Assembly: GCA_002803225.1 (NCBI GenBank)
Contig: NXFV01001227.1
Span: 1-64,000 of the forward strand
DNA: 64,000 bases
Direction of reading: 5' to 3'
From: Gamarada debralockiae
Lineage: Eukaryota > Ascomycota > Leotiomycetes > Helotiales > Hyphodiscaceae
Within the stretch, counting starts at the first letter, position 1. The number at the start of each line of letters is the position of its first letter. The translations under genes and the position numbers were made by a program. Shown here in pieces: positions 44,665 through 55,440 of the stretch. Under the pieces are notes generated by a model, which was given only the letters and a program-made list of their open reading frames with translations, ran no database searches and was not told the DNA's origin.

Positions 44665-45740
44665 CTATACTACACTATCTCCAATTCTTTGACCCTCTTG
44701 TGGTCGTAATGGGTCCTCTACTTTAGTATGAAATTCAAACTTTCTTAATCTATGTTCAACCGCCCACTCTTGAATTTTCTCGAAGTTACGACAGGTATGG
44801 GTTACTTCGGCATACACGCGTGCTCCTGGGTTCTTGTGCCAGTCTTCCCACCTCCAATAATGTGTGCTAATGTCCGAGTGGCAAGTAATGAGTTGCCGGA
44901 TCGAGTCGACACAGTGTTCTGGGTTCAGTCAGTCAAACGAACTTAGACATTATTTCTAGGTCTAATAAAAGACGAAAATAGAACCATACCTAAGTGTTCC
45001 ATACTTATTTCTCTTAGATGATTACCATCCCACATCGTCCAGTTGTAACGTTCGGGGTATAGAGCTCGACGGACGATGTTCTAATCTAGGTTAAAGCACG
45101 GAGCAAAAGAAAATAAGATGACGTTGTAACTTACCAGGCAGTGGAGTTGGTGGAAAACATCTAACATAACAATATAATTATCCTCATCGCCAGGGACTGG
45201 AACAGTCCAGTTTGTGAGTTGTGCTGCGTCGGAACGATGAATTTTGTTGATTCCGGCTAAAAAATTATGAGCAGTTAGACATATAATGAACAAGAGCGAT
45301 AAAAGAGCCAAAATTGAAAGTACTCACCTTTATACAAGTCTTCCCAAGCTAGATCAGTGCTATCATCTGGGAGTCCGCCTTCTTTCGGGGGCATGTAAGG
45401 AGTGCGTGGGCTCCGTTGAGCCTGGAAGGTGACGGTCTTGTACTCCACAACGCCATTTGCAGGAGCTGTTTTGCCGTTAGCAAAGCATCTGAATGAAGAG
45501 TAGAAACATCGAAGCATTACAAAACAAAGCCAGAGTGGGATCTCGCGGAAACATTAGATACCAAAACAACGCCAACACAAGAACCGCATTGACTAGGTAT
45601 AATATGAGGAAATGTCCATTTCGGGTAGTCCAAGAACGCCACGACTTGTTCTTTTTTGTAGGATCTGCTCTCTGAGAGTATTCTTTCTGCTCCGGACACA
45701 GCAGTGCCTCTGTCGACTGCACATCATCCGGGTCATCCAT
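44665..45740 (-). CDS. UstYa-family (DUF3328) oxidase-like protein 1
   Basis: Five exons: 45740-45521, 45465-45328, 45256-45135, 45080-44990 and 44918-44665, giving 274 aa. Type II membrane topology: about 40 polar residues, then one TM (FLILYLVNAVLVLALFWYLM). The lumenal domain starts SPANGVVEYKTVTF. Both UstYa metal-type motifs are present: FHQLHC (exon 3) and EHCVDSIRQLITC, re-formed across the exon 4/5 junction. The 71-bp intron 44919-44989 is supported by that motif. UstYa proteins catalyse oxidative cyclisation or chlorination and similar steps on fungal RiPPs such as ustiloxin and on cyclochlorotine. Orientation and gene structure match the next UstYa gene upstream (46806-48014), so the two are paralogues. 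Confidence 0.88.
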
Positions 45741-46805
45741 CCTTGCAACAAATACTCGATTTGATTTGGATATTAGGAGAAGAGCACTCGAGGAAGAAGT
45801 TTCTATGACGCAGATTTATTTGAAGAACGACGAGAGCGGTGACAGCAAAAATTGGTATTACCTTCGCGTGAGCACCTTAGCGTAAATGTATGTATCTTAT
45901 CAAGTCGAGAAGGTCTCATTCACCATTGCTGGCAAATCATTTGTAATGATGGCCGCTTTAAGAACATGTCAAGTGAACAATGACACCTATAGACATGCTT
46001 TGTGGAGCTTTTGGAACTTATCCGGGATGACGGAAAGTGCGAGAAATCACAGTGGGGCATGAGTCAGTTAGTAATCTCTTATTTTAAGAGGAAATTGCGG
46101 GGCATTTACTCTAAAAGGAAATTGTACACGAGGTATTTTGCGGCATGAGGAGCGGTGAGCTATGGGGGAAAATTAGGCATCGGTTTAAGCTTTGTGATTT
46201 CAATTCTGAGATGAGGATAAGCTGAAGGAGGTCAGGGGCAAATGAGGGGCAAGTGGGGTGGGAGCTTCGGAATTCTTCTACGTCGACTATACCGATATTA
46301 GGGCCGAGCTTTAAGCTGAGCTTGCAGTAGTAACGTAAAGTAAGGCTTAGATAGATAGGCTATTGAGAGTAGTCGCCTGATAGGCTTTTCCAAATATATT
46401 GCTACATAGTACGTATAGCACTGCCTAGTACTACATCGGCTTGAGATATCGTCACCGACTTTACTGTACCCACGGAGAGTTGACCGAGACGGGCAGGATT
46501 CGAAGGAGCTAGCGCCTTTACTACTGCTGACATACAGGTAAGCTGAGTACTACATAGTCCTTTGCTTTCACATCATTCGCGAGGCATCATTGCTTATCTT
46601 ACTAAAAAAATACGCCTACTAGCCTTAGTTATGAAGATAACTATAGTTATAGGTTAATGGTAATTACCGTTTGGCGGAGCAAGACCAGTCCTCGTATCTC
46701 CAATTATTACTATTCGTTGGGCACTTCTGCCTCGGATGAAAACATCTAACATGCATTTGGAGACAAATCTTATTTGATATTAAACAAGTCCAATCATAGG
46801 ATCTG
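45741..46805. promoter_or_regulatory. Spacer between UstYa genes 1 and 2
   Basis: About 1.1 kb, AT-rich in places, no coding signal. Contains the promoter of UstYa gene 1 and the 3' UTR of UstYa gene 2. Confidence 0.5.
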
Positions 46806-48014
46806 CTACTGCCTAGCTTGGTTTGAATGCTTGTTGTCCTGCATTTTCACCCAAGCTGGTTCTGCCATCTGCTTTGCTCCTTCTGGTTTCCTTAGATGAG
46901 CATAGCTTTCGGGTCGATTTGCGTGCTCTTGATTCCACTCTATGAGAGCTTCATAGTCTCGACATTTGTGCTGGGTATTGAAGTCGGCCGACAGCCTTGG
47001 ATATCCTTCGACCCATACACCGGTGATTAATGTGACATCTGCGCTGCACATAACTACCTGACGCAATATATCGACACAATGATCTGTTAAGAGAGACACC
47101 TTAGCATAAAAAATATCATTTACCGAGTTATATTATATGTAACGACTTTGTAAAAGAACGTACCTAAGTGTAGTCGCAATAGTTGCTCGCCATCAGTGAA
47201 TGCCTGCACAGTATCTTCGTAGTACTCCCTGTATGTATATTGCCTCAGAAAATTCTATGGCTTAATTCAGTATGTGGTTTCCAAAGGCTCCAAAAGGATG
47301 TTTCATTTCAACTTACTACGCAATGCATCTGGTGAAACATTTCAAGTCCAGCAACATATCCGCCCCCAGTTTCTTCTGGGAACTTCACAGCATACTCCAA
47401 ATTCTCAGTCTTGTTGATCCGGTGCATAACGTCCTCATCCACGGCAAAGTTACCGCCTATAACAAAATTTATTAGAACAAGCCCGTAGTTGAAGTGAATA
47501 GTGGTTGATTACCATGAATCAGACGGTCCCATGCTTCTTCCAGTTCAGGCCGAGGTGTGCCTTTGTAGACATTTTTCAGATCAAATGTAGCTTCGAATTC
47601 ATACGTCTTGTACTTGATAGCATCAAGAGCAGGTGCTTTTATTAATTAGCTTTAGAAAATCAATACAATTGAGAGTGACAAACAGTAGGTGGACACTTTC
47701 TCATTGCAATGAGCATCAAAGTGCCTATTTTCCTCCCTTGCATATTCCAGGGTCGCCGTGGACTGCAATTTGGCAACGTGGGCAGATATGAAAAGAACGA
47801 TGGCCACTGCAAGAACCGCGAAGTTGATTGCAAACACCCATAGATGTGAAATTCTTGCAACGTCTCGTCGCAGATAATGAAATTTAGCCAGAGTTTGACC
47901 GTTCTGAGTTAGGAGGGTAGTTGAAGATGCATTGCCATCGGATTGCTCTTTGAATTCCTGGTCCTCCAGGTCAGTTGTCTCGACAGGTTGATATTCCGCA
48001 TTTTGAATAGCCAT
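46806..48014 (-). CDS. UstYa-family (DUF3328) oxidase-like protein 2
   Basis: Five exons: 48014-47684, 47635-47513, 47456-47317, 47254-47164 and 47083-46806, giving 320 aa. I use the ATG at 48014 (MAIQNAEYQPVETTD); the frame runs open upstream but without an ATG. One TM (LWVFAINFAVLAVAIVLFI) follows a polar tail of about 60 residues. Splicing restores STYSPALDAIKYKTYEF. The motifs are FHQMHCV in exon 3 and DHCVDILRQVVMC in exon 5. Exon 4 is 91 nt, exactly as in UstYa gene 1, and the intron phases agree, showing common descent. It is divergent from the RiPP precursor gene, with 674 bp between start codons. Confidence 0.88.
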
Positions 48015-48688
48015 GTTGAGAAGGCCATACAATTCGGTAGAAAAAGGTGGACAGAACTTCGCTATAGAATATGAAGTGTACAGTACTTCGTTTGTACGAA
48101 TGTGAAGTTTTTTTTCCACCTTTCCGCATATTATTGTACCTCACCGTGGCAATGCCGGATGCTCAATAAGCCGTCTAAGCCGTTCTGGCGGCTTGTGCCC
48201 GACAGCAAAGCTAGACATGGGTTCTGCTGATTACAGTGAATATGCATATTATTAGTCTGAGAATATATCCGCTAAGTTCTAGAATGATTGCGCTAATGTT
48301 CTTGCTAATTAGTCACTTCAAGGGTTGCAAGGGATTAAGTGGACAATTATTTCCTTTTCGAGGCATGCAAAGACTTAGCAGGTTCCCAGGGGCGCGGATG
48401 GCGAACAGATGCTAACTTATGCCCCGATTTGGAGTAAGAGCCGAGGCTTAGAGCGGATGCATAGCAGCTATACTTTTTAGAACGCACGAGACTCAGGTTC
48501 TGGGGTTGCGAAAACCATCTTGGACTTTCGTTGAATCTTACCAATTCCCTGATATATAACACCAACCTTTCATTGCCGCAGGATAACCCGTCCAGCAACA
48601 ACGAACGAAAAACTCTGTTTCAACGCTGGAAATTTTGAATACTAATTGGAGTCAATCTCTAAGTCACCATCCACTGTCAAACAACAAA
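48015..48688. promoter_or_regulatory. Bidirectional promoter of UstYa gene 2 and the precursor gene
   Basis: 674 bp between divergent start codons. The two genes probably share regulation. The frame at 48347-48601 has no motif. Confidence 0.55.
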
Positions 48689-49044
48689 ATGAAGATCCTC
48701 AAATTCGCCGCATGCGCCACTTTGGCTGCGGCCATTTCTGCAGTTGCCATACCTGTCACATTTGGAAATGTTCGTGGTCCTAAAATATTTTCATATTTGA
48801 ATACAATGTTTCCTACTATAGTTTTGATGTTTAATTCTTACAGTGAAAGCTTACCGTTGACTTATGATAGATTGAAAAGGTGGAGACAAGCTTGCTCAAA
48901 CGCTCTCCTATTGAGTCCGACTTCTATGACAAGGACGAGAAACGTTCTCCCATTGAGTCCGACTTCTACGACAAGGACGAGAAACGCACTCCCATCGAAT
49001 CCGACTTCTACGACAAGGACGAGAAGCGTTCTGTTCTTGAGTAA
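48689..49044 (+). CDS. Secreted RiPP precursor with three Lys-Arg-bounded repeats (dikaritin-like)
   Basis: Proposed exons 48689-48769 and 48871-49044, 84 aa. Exon 1 is a signal peptide (MKILKFAACATLAAAISAVA). Exon 2 reads EKVETSLLKR and then three units of [S/T]PIESDFYDKDE, each followed by Lys-Arg, ending SVLE. Lys-Arg is the Kex2 site used to cut fungal RiPP precursors such as UstA. Each unit has one Phe-Tyr pair, and Tyr is the usual crosslinked residue in dikaritins. The intron is the least certain part: donor GTTCGT, acceptor ATGATAG, and a small middle exon is possible. The Lys-Arg frame itself is supported by six synonymous third-position differences among the repeats against one replacement (Ser/Thr). 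An alternative frame, open from 48635, reads the repeats as SPTSTTRTRN and is rejected. Confidence 0.75.
48898..49029 (+). repeat. Three tandem 42-bp core repeats plus a terminal Lys-Arg
   Basis: Units at 48898-48939, 48940-48981 and 48982-49023, each coding KR[S/T]PIESDFYDKDE, then KR at 49024-49029. The copies differ at Arg (CGC/CGT/CGC), Pro (CCT/CCC/CCC), Tyr (TAT/TAC/TAC), Ile (ATT/ATT/ATC), Glu (GAG/GAG/GAA), the following Lys (AAA/AAA/AAG) and Ser/Ser/Thr. Confidence 0.95.
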
Positions 49045-49708
49045 AAATGCCATGTTAGACCATCACACAGTACAAAGAGACAGAAATTAGGTTTTGGGGG
49101 ATTATGCAATCATGGGCAGTGCAGTGTTCTCTTAAGCCTTTCTTCTCAATTTTTGTACTATTAGAAGGATGAAACGAACCTAAAGTACGGATGGACTATG
49201 GGATTAAAGCCAATGAAAGAAAATTCCCGATTCTAGCAATTCAAGCACATGTGTATTTGAGTCATCTCTTCAGCTATGATTGGCGGAAATATGAGTGATC
49301 CAGGAGCTGAACTTTGAAACCTTCCGCTAAGCGTCGTATTTACATTCTCAGCACTAGGCTGAGGGCCCACAGGTTATGTTTGTCATAGCTCAAAGAATTC
49401 ATTATTAACAGAATTATTTATCTTCTTCATTGCATTAGTATGGAGGCGAATTTCTCAGCGGTGAGCCAAAATCAGAGCTTATGATGCGAGCTGACACTAC
49501 ACTGTAATCGAAAAAGAGAGTTCCGCTTACTAATTTTGGTAGTAAAAACAGCGTTGGAGCTAGGCTTGACCAGGCCCGCTAGACAGATTCCAACGACACA
49601 TAGGATTTTGTCCGTTTTTGCGCTCCCTTGTCTGTTAATTGTTTACTCCTCTATCTCTTTCAACCTCAGTCTACTTTTGACGTTGATCAACGGAAGAAAT
49701 TCACGGGC
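49045..49708. other. Spacer between the precursor and UstYa gene 3
   Basis: About 660 bp, no coding signal. The open frame reaching back to 49628 starts at TTG, so it is leader or promoter of UstYa gene 3. Confidence 0.55.
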
Positions 49709-50562
49709 ATGATGATTGGGAACAATTCGTTGCAGAATTCCAGTCACGACGAGGGAGAATATCTGATAGAGGACAAAGATATCGAAAAACATGTTCTACC
49801 GCCCTCTCGAATATACCACAAAATAAAGGCTCATTCTGTAATCGAATCCTGCAGTTTTATTCTTTCAATTCTATTGTGTGTTCTATTATTGTTAAACTTG
49901 GTTGTCATGTTCAACAACTCGAAATGCGACCCCGGAGAAACAATTTACACCAAATATCACAAGGATACGAGATACATGACTCTTGACCATCAATACGATC
50001 ACCTCTGGGATGAGTTGTCGTCAAGTAATAGGGGGGTGATACAATTTTCTGCTGCTACTAACGGCAGTGATGCAGACGTCGCAGGGCTTAGCATGTAAGT
50101 ACGAATTCAATTCTCCTTAGAAATTTTTATTCTGCAGCACAAAAATATCATATTACTGAAAACTTAAAAGGCTAAATATAAACACCAAGGTTCCATCAGC
50201 TCCACTGTTTGTCTTCATTTCGGAAAGCACTTCAGGACGCGTATGAAGGAAAAGAAGTTGCATTTGATAATACCGAGAACAAGCACTGGCCGCACTGCTT
50301 GGATTATTTGCGAATGGTATTCAATTATATTTCATGACATTATAATAATGCTATCGGAGCTCATGCTGATTACCTGGAGTAGACCATCCTTTGCTTTGCA
50401 GACGATACTCTTGAACGACCTGTAATCAAGAATGGGACAGTAACGGACACAATCAACGGACAAGATGACATTCGCCGCTGTAATTCAGTTGAACGACTTT
50501 ACGATCTCGTCGAAACAAAAGGGCTACATCCGTTTCGAGACTCTCAGCCTCATACCGTATAG
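49709..50562 (+). CDS. UstYa-family (DUF3328) oxidase-like protein 3
   Basis: Three exons: 49709-50094, 50190-50316 and 50383-50562, giving 230 aa, starting at ATG 49709 (MMIGNNSLQNSS). One TM (FILSILLCVLLLLNLVVMF) follows about 55 polar residues. The 95-bp intron restores MFHQLHCLSSFRKAL, the first motif, and exon 2 carries KHWPHCLDYLRM, the second. Exon 3 continues TILCFADDTLERP, the usual UstYa block, and RRCNSVERLYDL. Its exon pattern and sequence differ from UstYa genes 1 and 2, so it is a more distant family member. It is 0.7 kb downstream of the precursor on the same strand. Expected in the ER/Golgi lumen. Confidence 0.87.
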
Positions 50563-52773
50563 AGGTTACAGGTGCACTTAGGAGCAGTGGTATTGTTTAT
50601 AAGCCATGATTAAGTCTTGGACCAAGAATGGAAAGTCAGACGCCTGTTGATCTTCATTTGGTACAGCTCGTAAATCGTTGCTGTAAGCTGGGGATGTCGT
50701 GTGACGGGTATTTAGACTTGAACTTGGAGAACTTGTGGATGTGCACATTGCCTGTGGTGTAGTAGAAGAGGAATGAAAAGTATGCTTGGTCCAGGGGGTG
50801 GGGTGGGGATACGTCTTTGGGAGACTGCGAGGAAAGTAAATATGAGTGTCATTTCAAGGTTACCGCTACTCTTTAACATGGCTTTAAGGCGGGCTCTCCT
50901 TTCCCAAAGAAATTTTTTTTTAATTACCTTACAATACGAGTTTCGCTTTAGAAGACGATATGGCTGAAGACCGCTATTCCTATGCAAGTTGAAAAGGTGA
51001 GAACGGGAGAAGTGCTTCTCCCGGGTTCATAGTTCCAACTGAAGTTTGGGGCCTTGGGCTACCCCGATTCGGCAGCTGCTTTTCATATTTCTCAACTCTT
51101 GAGGCAACTGTAGTTTTATTTTTAATTGAGCCCTCTAACTCTGCCCTAGGCAACCAAACACGGGTTTTGAGATGGCAATGACAGATGCACTCCAGCAAGA
51201 TCTCACTGCCGAGGAATAATCTCCCGGTCCCAACAATGCAATTCTAGTTGACTTATTTGGTTGTGACTCTCAGACATCCACATTACGAAAGATCGCAATC
51301 GTTCAGCAGTTGGGGAAATAACCTTGATTACTGTAAAGAGCAATGTGACCTGGCACTCGCCACAAAGCTGAAATGTTCCAGCGATATTGTTCGCATTGCT
51401 CAACTTCTTTACGATTCTGAGAACACAAGGGAATCAAAGATAAAGGGTGAGTGCTGCACATACTTTGAATGAAGACATCAGTAATGGTCTTATCTACCCC
51501 ATGGATGTGGTTGTTTGGCCTAGCTTGATAATGTTTGTTAGTCAGAGTAGAGATTTCGAGGACGTTTTGACAGGAAGACAGATGATTCTGACGGTGGACT
51601 TGACGTATTGTTGGCAGCCGAATTCAGCAACATGAGGGCGTTGGCTGTGGTGCATTTGAAGTTGGAGAAATTGTTCAATGCGTGTAATATTGAGAGGATA
51701 TCAGGAATGCTTTTTTTTGGTTTTGGGGGGGGGGGGACCCGAACTTGGCAGAAGAGTCTCCACATTCCATTACACATCGTTCTTGCGTTCACAAAGGAAA
51801 AAGTATGTATTTACAGTAGGTAATATGTCCATTACCGATGCTTCGCAGTCAGCTCTGGCTACCAGGATGGATCAAAGAAACGATTCAGAAATTGGCACCC
51901 CACTTTTCCAGGGTTAGATAACGTGTCTAATAAACAGTTTGAAAAGAAGTCAGGAAAGTAATGCTTGACGAAAGCACCGAAGTGCAAAGGTCTAGCGATA
52001 GAAGAGTGCCAGATCGAGAATTTACACTAATGAAGGGACCGGCTCGTCCCCATCAAGCAGATGTTTGTAAAACTCAGCCAAGGGATCGAAGAGATGGTGC
52101 CTCAATGTTCATCAATACACGTCCTTGTTCCGTGGCACACCTCCCTTCCAATGCAGTAAAAACCGGAAATTCCCCAGATAGCACAGACCTCCAGCCAAAA
52201 ACACAGAATCCGCGTAGCCGCAGTCGCAACAAAGACGGGGTAAAGTTACTCCCCGTCTAGGCATCAGCATGACCATGGCGGAAATTACCCAGCCCTACAT
52301 CCGCATTCACCCCTGCAGTCCAACCTCGCTTACAAGATTGCGGTGAAGTATGAGATAGAGTTAAAATTGACGTCCACTTCGCCTGAGTAAAGGACGCTGC
52401 AGCGCTTGTAGTGAGAAGAAGCTCACATGTGAGGGGAAAGAGTTCTGGAAAGTACTGGACTAGGTGACAAGCCCCAGTCTCCAGTGCTCCGAGAAGCAGA
52501 GCTTGAAAATTATTGTGATCATATATGTTGTTTTCAACGATCAGTCTGCGCAGTAAATGTTGGTGTTCAATAGGACGTCGGCAATTGGCTGTTTCGCGCA
52601 GTCTCCGACACCGCTCCATCTCACTGCATCGTCAATCACAGACCGTGTCGATGAACTTTCAATACTCAGGACCCGCAGTGTTGATTCAAGGCAACTCAGA
52701 CACTATTATTTTTGCTCAGCTTTCTAAGCTTTGCGAGGTGTATCGAGATATGTTCGAAGTACGATAGCCCTAG
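50563..52773. other. Accessory intergenic region, no gene recognised
   Basis: Several open frames (50712-50987, 51248-51472, 51608-51823, 51961-52260, and 52257-52619 on the minus strand) lack domain motifs and conserved residues that I recognise. A run of 12 G lies at about 51726-51737. It may hold decayed gene remains. Confidence 0.4.
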
Positions 52774-54496
52774 TTGAAAATGACAGACGCAAGTTCATTC
52801 CAAGACGATCTTCCAACACGTTCGTTCAAGTCCAATAATGGCTGCGACTTCTGCACTCTCGTGTGGGCAATCACATGGGACAGAGATGTGAAATATGAAA
52901 CTGAAACCTTGTACGCGCTGAGCGTGCTTTGGGGCACTCCAGAAGAGAGATTCCAGTCTCAGGTTCTGGTAATTCGTCACCAGTGTAACTTCTCACTCCT
53001 ATTTGTGAGCGTTGACTTTGCCTTAATTGATAGTGGTTCATTGGTTGATTTTCTTCTCGTAGTGGCACAGGTTCGCTGACATGGTGAGACTCCGATGGGA
53101 AGTTTAATAGAGAGCATCATCAAAGTTTGACGAGCACTACGTCCTTCTCTACGGAGAGCAACCTCATTCTCTGCCGAAATTGGTACGAAACTTGCAAAGC
53201 AGAACGCAAGGGCTGCTATCTTCAAACTGGCACCGACTATCGGGCTCCCAACCCGATTGTTAGATCTTGAGACTTCACAAGATGTTGTCCGACTTTGTCT
53301 CGGTAAAAATCTTCTCGATCAGCCTTCCTATATGATTTTAAGTCACTGCTGGGGCAAGTCGGGACTTGATGGGGAGTTTAAGATGCTAACAAATTCCACT
53401 TTGGGATCTCTCATGAGTGGAATCTCAATACAAAATCCAAGTCACACTTTTCAGGAAGCCATATTCGTCACCGGGAGCTTAGGAAGTAGATATCTATGGA
53501 TTGATGCCTTGTGTATCATCCAAGGAAATGCGGAGGACTGGGAGAGAGAAAGCGCTTCAATGACGATAGTTTATGAGTTTTCTCAGCTCAACATAGCAGC
53601 GTCGGCGGCAAGCAAGGGAGTGAGGGGTATTTTCAGGATCCTGATCTCATCCGAACTGTCAAAGTCAACATCGCGATGGATGTCTCAAATTCACGAGGTA
53701 TGGCCGCTCTCTGTAGTCCAAACTGGCTTCACCTTACGGCTCAGATACAAAGTTCCCCACTTGCTCAACGGGTATGGGTTTTTCAAGAAACTTACCTGGT
53801 CGCACGGACTCTGTATTTCACAGGCACTCATATTTGGTGGGGTGTGTACAACATATGTGCTGCGAGACGTTTCCTCGAGAACTTCTCTGCAAAGGGTGGA
53901 GGCCAACAATTCCAAGCTCGAAAGAAGGCAATCATGGGGGTTATGAACCACTGATACAATATAGTCAACCTCTTTTCAAAAGGTTGTCTCATCTTCGAGT
54001 CTGACAAGCTTGTATCATTATCCGGTGTAGCAAAACATTATGCTCAGCTGTACAAAATGATAGGAGACTATCTCGCGGATCGGTGAGACCGTACCTTATT
54101 GATGAAATTTGTTGGGTTCCAGAAGGCTGTTATCGTTCAAGTAGACATCACCCTATCCCAACTTGGTCATGGGCTTCGGTCATCCCCATGGAAGACTATA
54201 AAGACAAATTAAACAATGACAACTTCGGTAGTGTCACTCACTGTTATTTGAGACACCAGAGAAGTCAACTCCAACTCCGTGCCAAAGTTCTCGGATCAGA
54301 GGTAAAAGGGGTCCATGAACCCTATGGACCAGTACAAGGAGGTTTCATACGGCTGAAGAGTAAAGCTCTAATCCACTGGACCCTTGGCGACATGACAATG
54401 GACCAACCGAGCCATAATATCTTCATGCCAAGATGTTCTCTTGGATTTTGCCATAGGAAGAAAACCCTTCTGACGCAGTGTAACAGCTACAGGTAG
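52774..54496 (+). pseudogene. Decayed HET-domain gene
   Basis: Pieces of one HET protein lie in order but in shifting frames. CDFCTLVW (52774-53079) is the usual Cys-rich start. 53257-53946 carries YMILSHCWGKSG, SLGSRYLWIDALCIIQ..DWERESASM and IYEF-like sequence. From about 53690 the signal moves to another frame with SPLAQRVWVFQETYLVARTLYFTG (the third HET block). From 54083 another frame has RPYLIDEICWVPEG and PIPTWSWASV. Introns could explain one of these changes but not all. There is a stop soon after the first piece. Probably non-functional. Confidence 0.68.
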
Positions 54497-55440
54497 CTGG
54501 AGGGCAACAGGAGGAGTCACAATATATTAGAGAAATAGCTGTAGGGGAAAAGAGATAGTAATGGTTGTATTCCTGACCATTCGTACTATCTGATTTCCGA
54601 AAATACTCAAGCTTACCCTTCTTCAAGTAGAGTTGGCAAGCCTTACTTATACTTCACATAGCAGCTGTACTAGCAGCTGACTCTGATTCCGAGCCCTCCG
54701 GGCTCCTGCAGGCTGGGATTACCCCTCCATGATCTGCATAGCCTAGCCTGTTCCTTCAGGGCCTAGGGTTCTATTACTCGCAGAAGTAGCACTGTTTCTC
54801 CTGCGACTTAAGATGGATCTAATTAAGTTAGAAGGCTCCAATTAAGAGGCTCTCGGTATTGCTGCTTGGTGATAGAGAGGTTTCAAGAGGGACTGAGTTG
54901 TATCGACGCATTGATTTCGCACAGATGCATGATGGATATCTGGACTATTTGGAGGGAAAAGAGGGAACTATAACAGTCAAAAAGTAGGATAGGTTATGGT
55001 GCTACGAGATGAGAGGACCGAGTAAATTTGGCAATTTGCAAGAGAGCTCCTGGTGGATGTTGGCTCCTAGCAGCCCAAGTCTATGTACAGACGAGACTTT
55101 TGACGAGGAATCCCTAGGACTTAACCAGCAAGGCACGCCAGAGTATATTCTCAGACTAAAGTTTTGTAGGGAAATAGAACTGGTTGGACATGCAAATGTT
55201 TCCATTCACCCTCAAAAATGGTTGATTTTACGCAGTGTAACAATCATGAACAATGTTCATCATGGCCGTGTTGTTTAAAAATTCGAAAACAATCGTACGG
55301 TGCGTACATATATGAAGCTTCCGACTAGGTAGCCACTACTGAGAAAGGCCAATTCGAGTATAACTGCTGGATAGAGACAGCGATTTATTACCTACTTGAT
55401 TGGTTCTCATGGTTTACTAAGACGAGATTGCAGGCTTCCT
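54497..55440. other. Flank between the HET relic and the transposase relic
   Basis: 54640-54800 has a short, GC-variable stretch with CCCTCCGGGCTCCTGCAGG. The frame at 55009-55278 ends in a region that might be the C-terminus of the HET gene, but I cannot support this. No other gene seen. Confidence 0.4.

Noticed and set aside
44752..44946. Plus-strand 64-codon frame
   Set aside because: Antisense to exon 5 of UstYa gene 1, which carries the conserved HCVDSIRQ motif.
48635..49090. Open frame reading the RiPP repeats as SPTSTTRTRN units, 151 codons
   Set aside because: It depends on reading through the likely intron, and the repeat copies differ at sites that are synonymous in the Lys-Arg frame but not here. 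Its signal peptide part is the same exon 1.
51720..51740. Run of 12 G as a possible quadruplex control element
   Set aside because: A single homopolymer run without further G tracts and not placed near a supported promoter; may also be an assembly artefact.
52257..52619. Minus-strand 120-codon frame as a possible gene
   Set aside because: No recognisable domain, no clear start context, and it overlaps the upstream flank of the decayed HET gene. Left unannotated.
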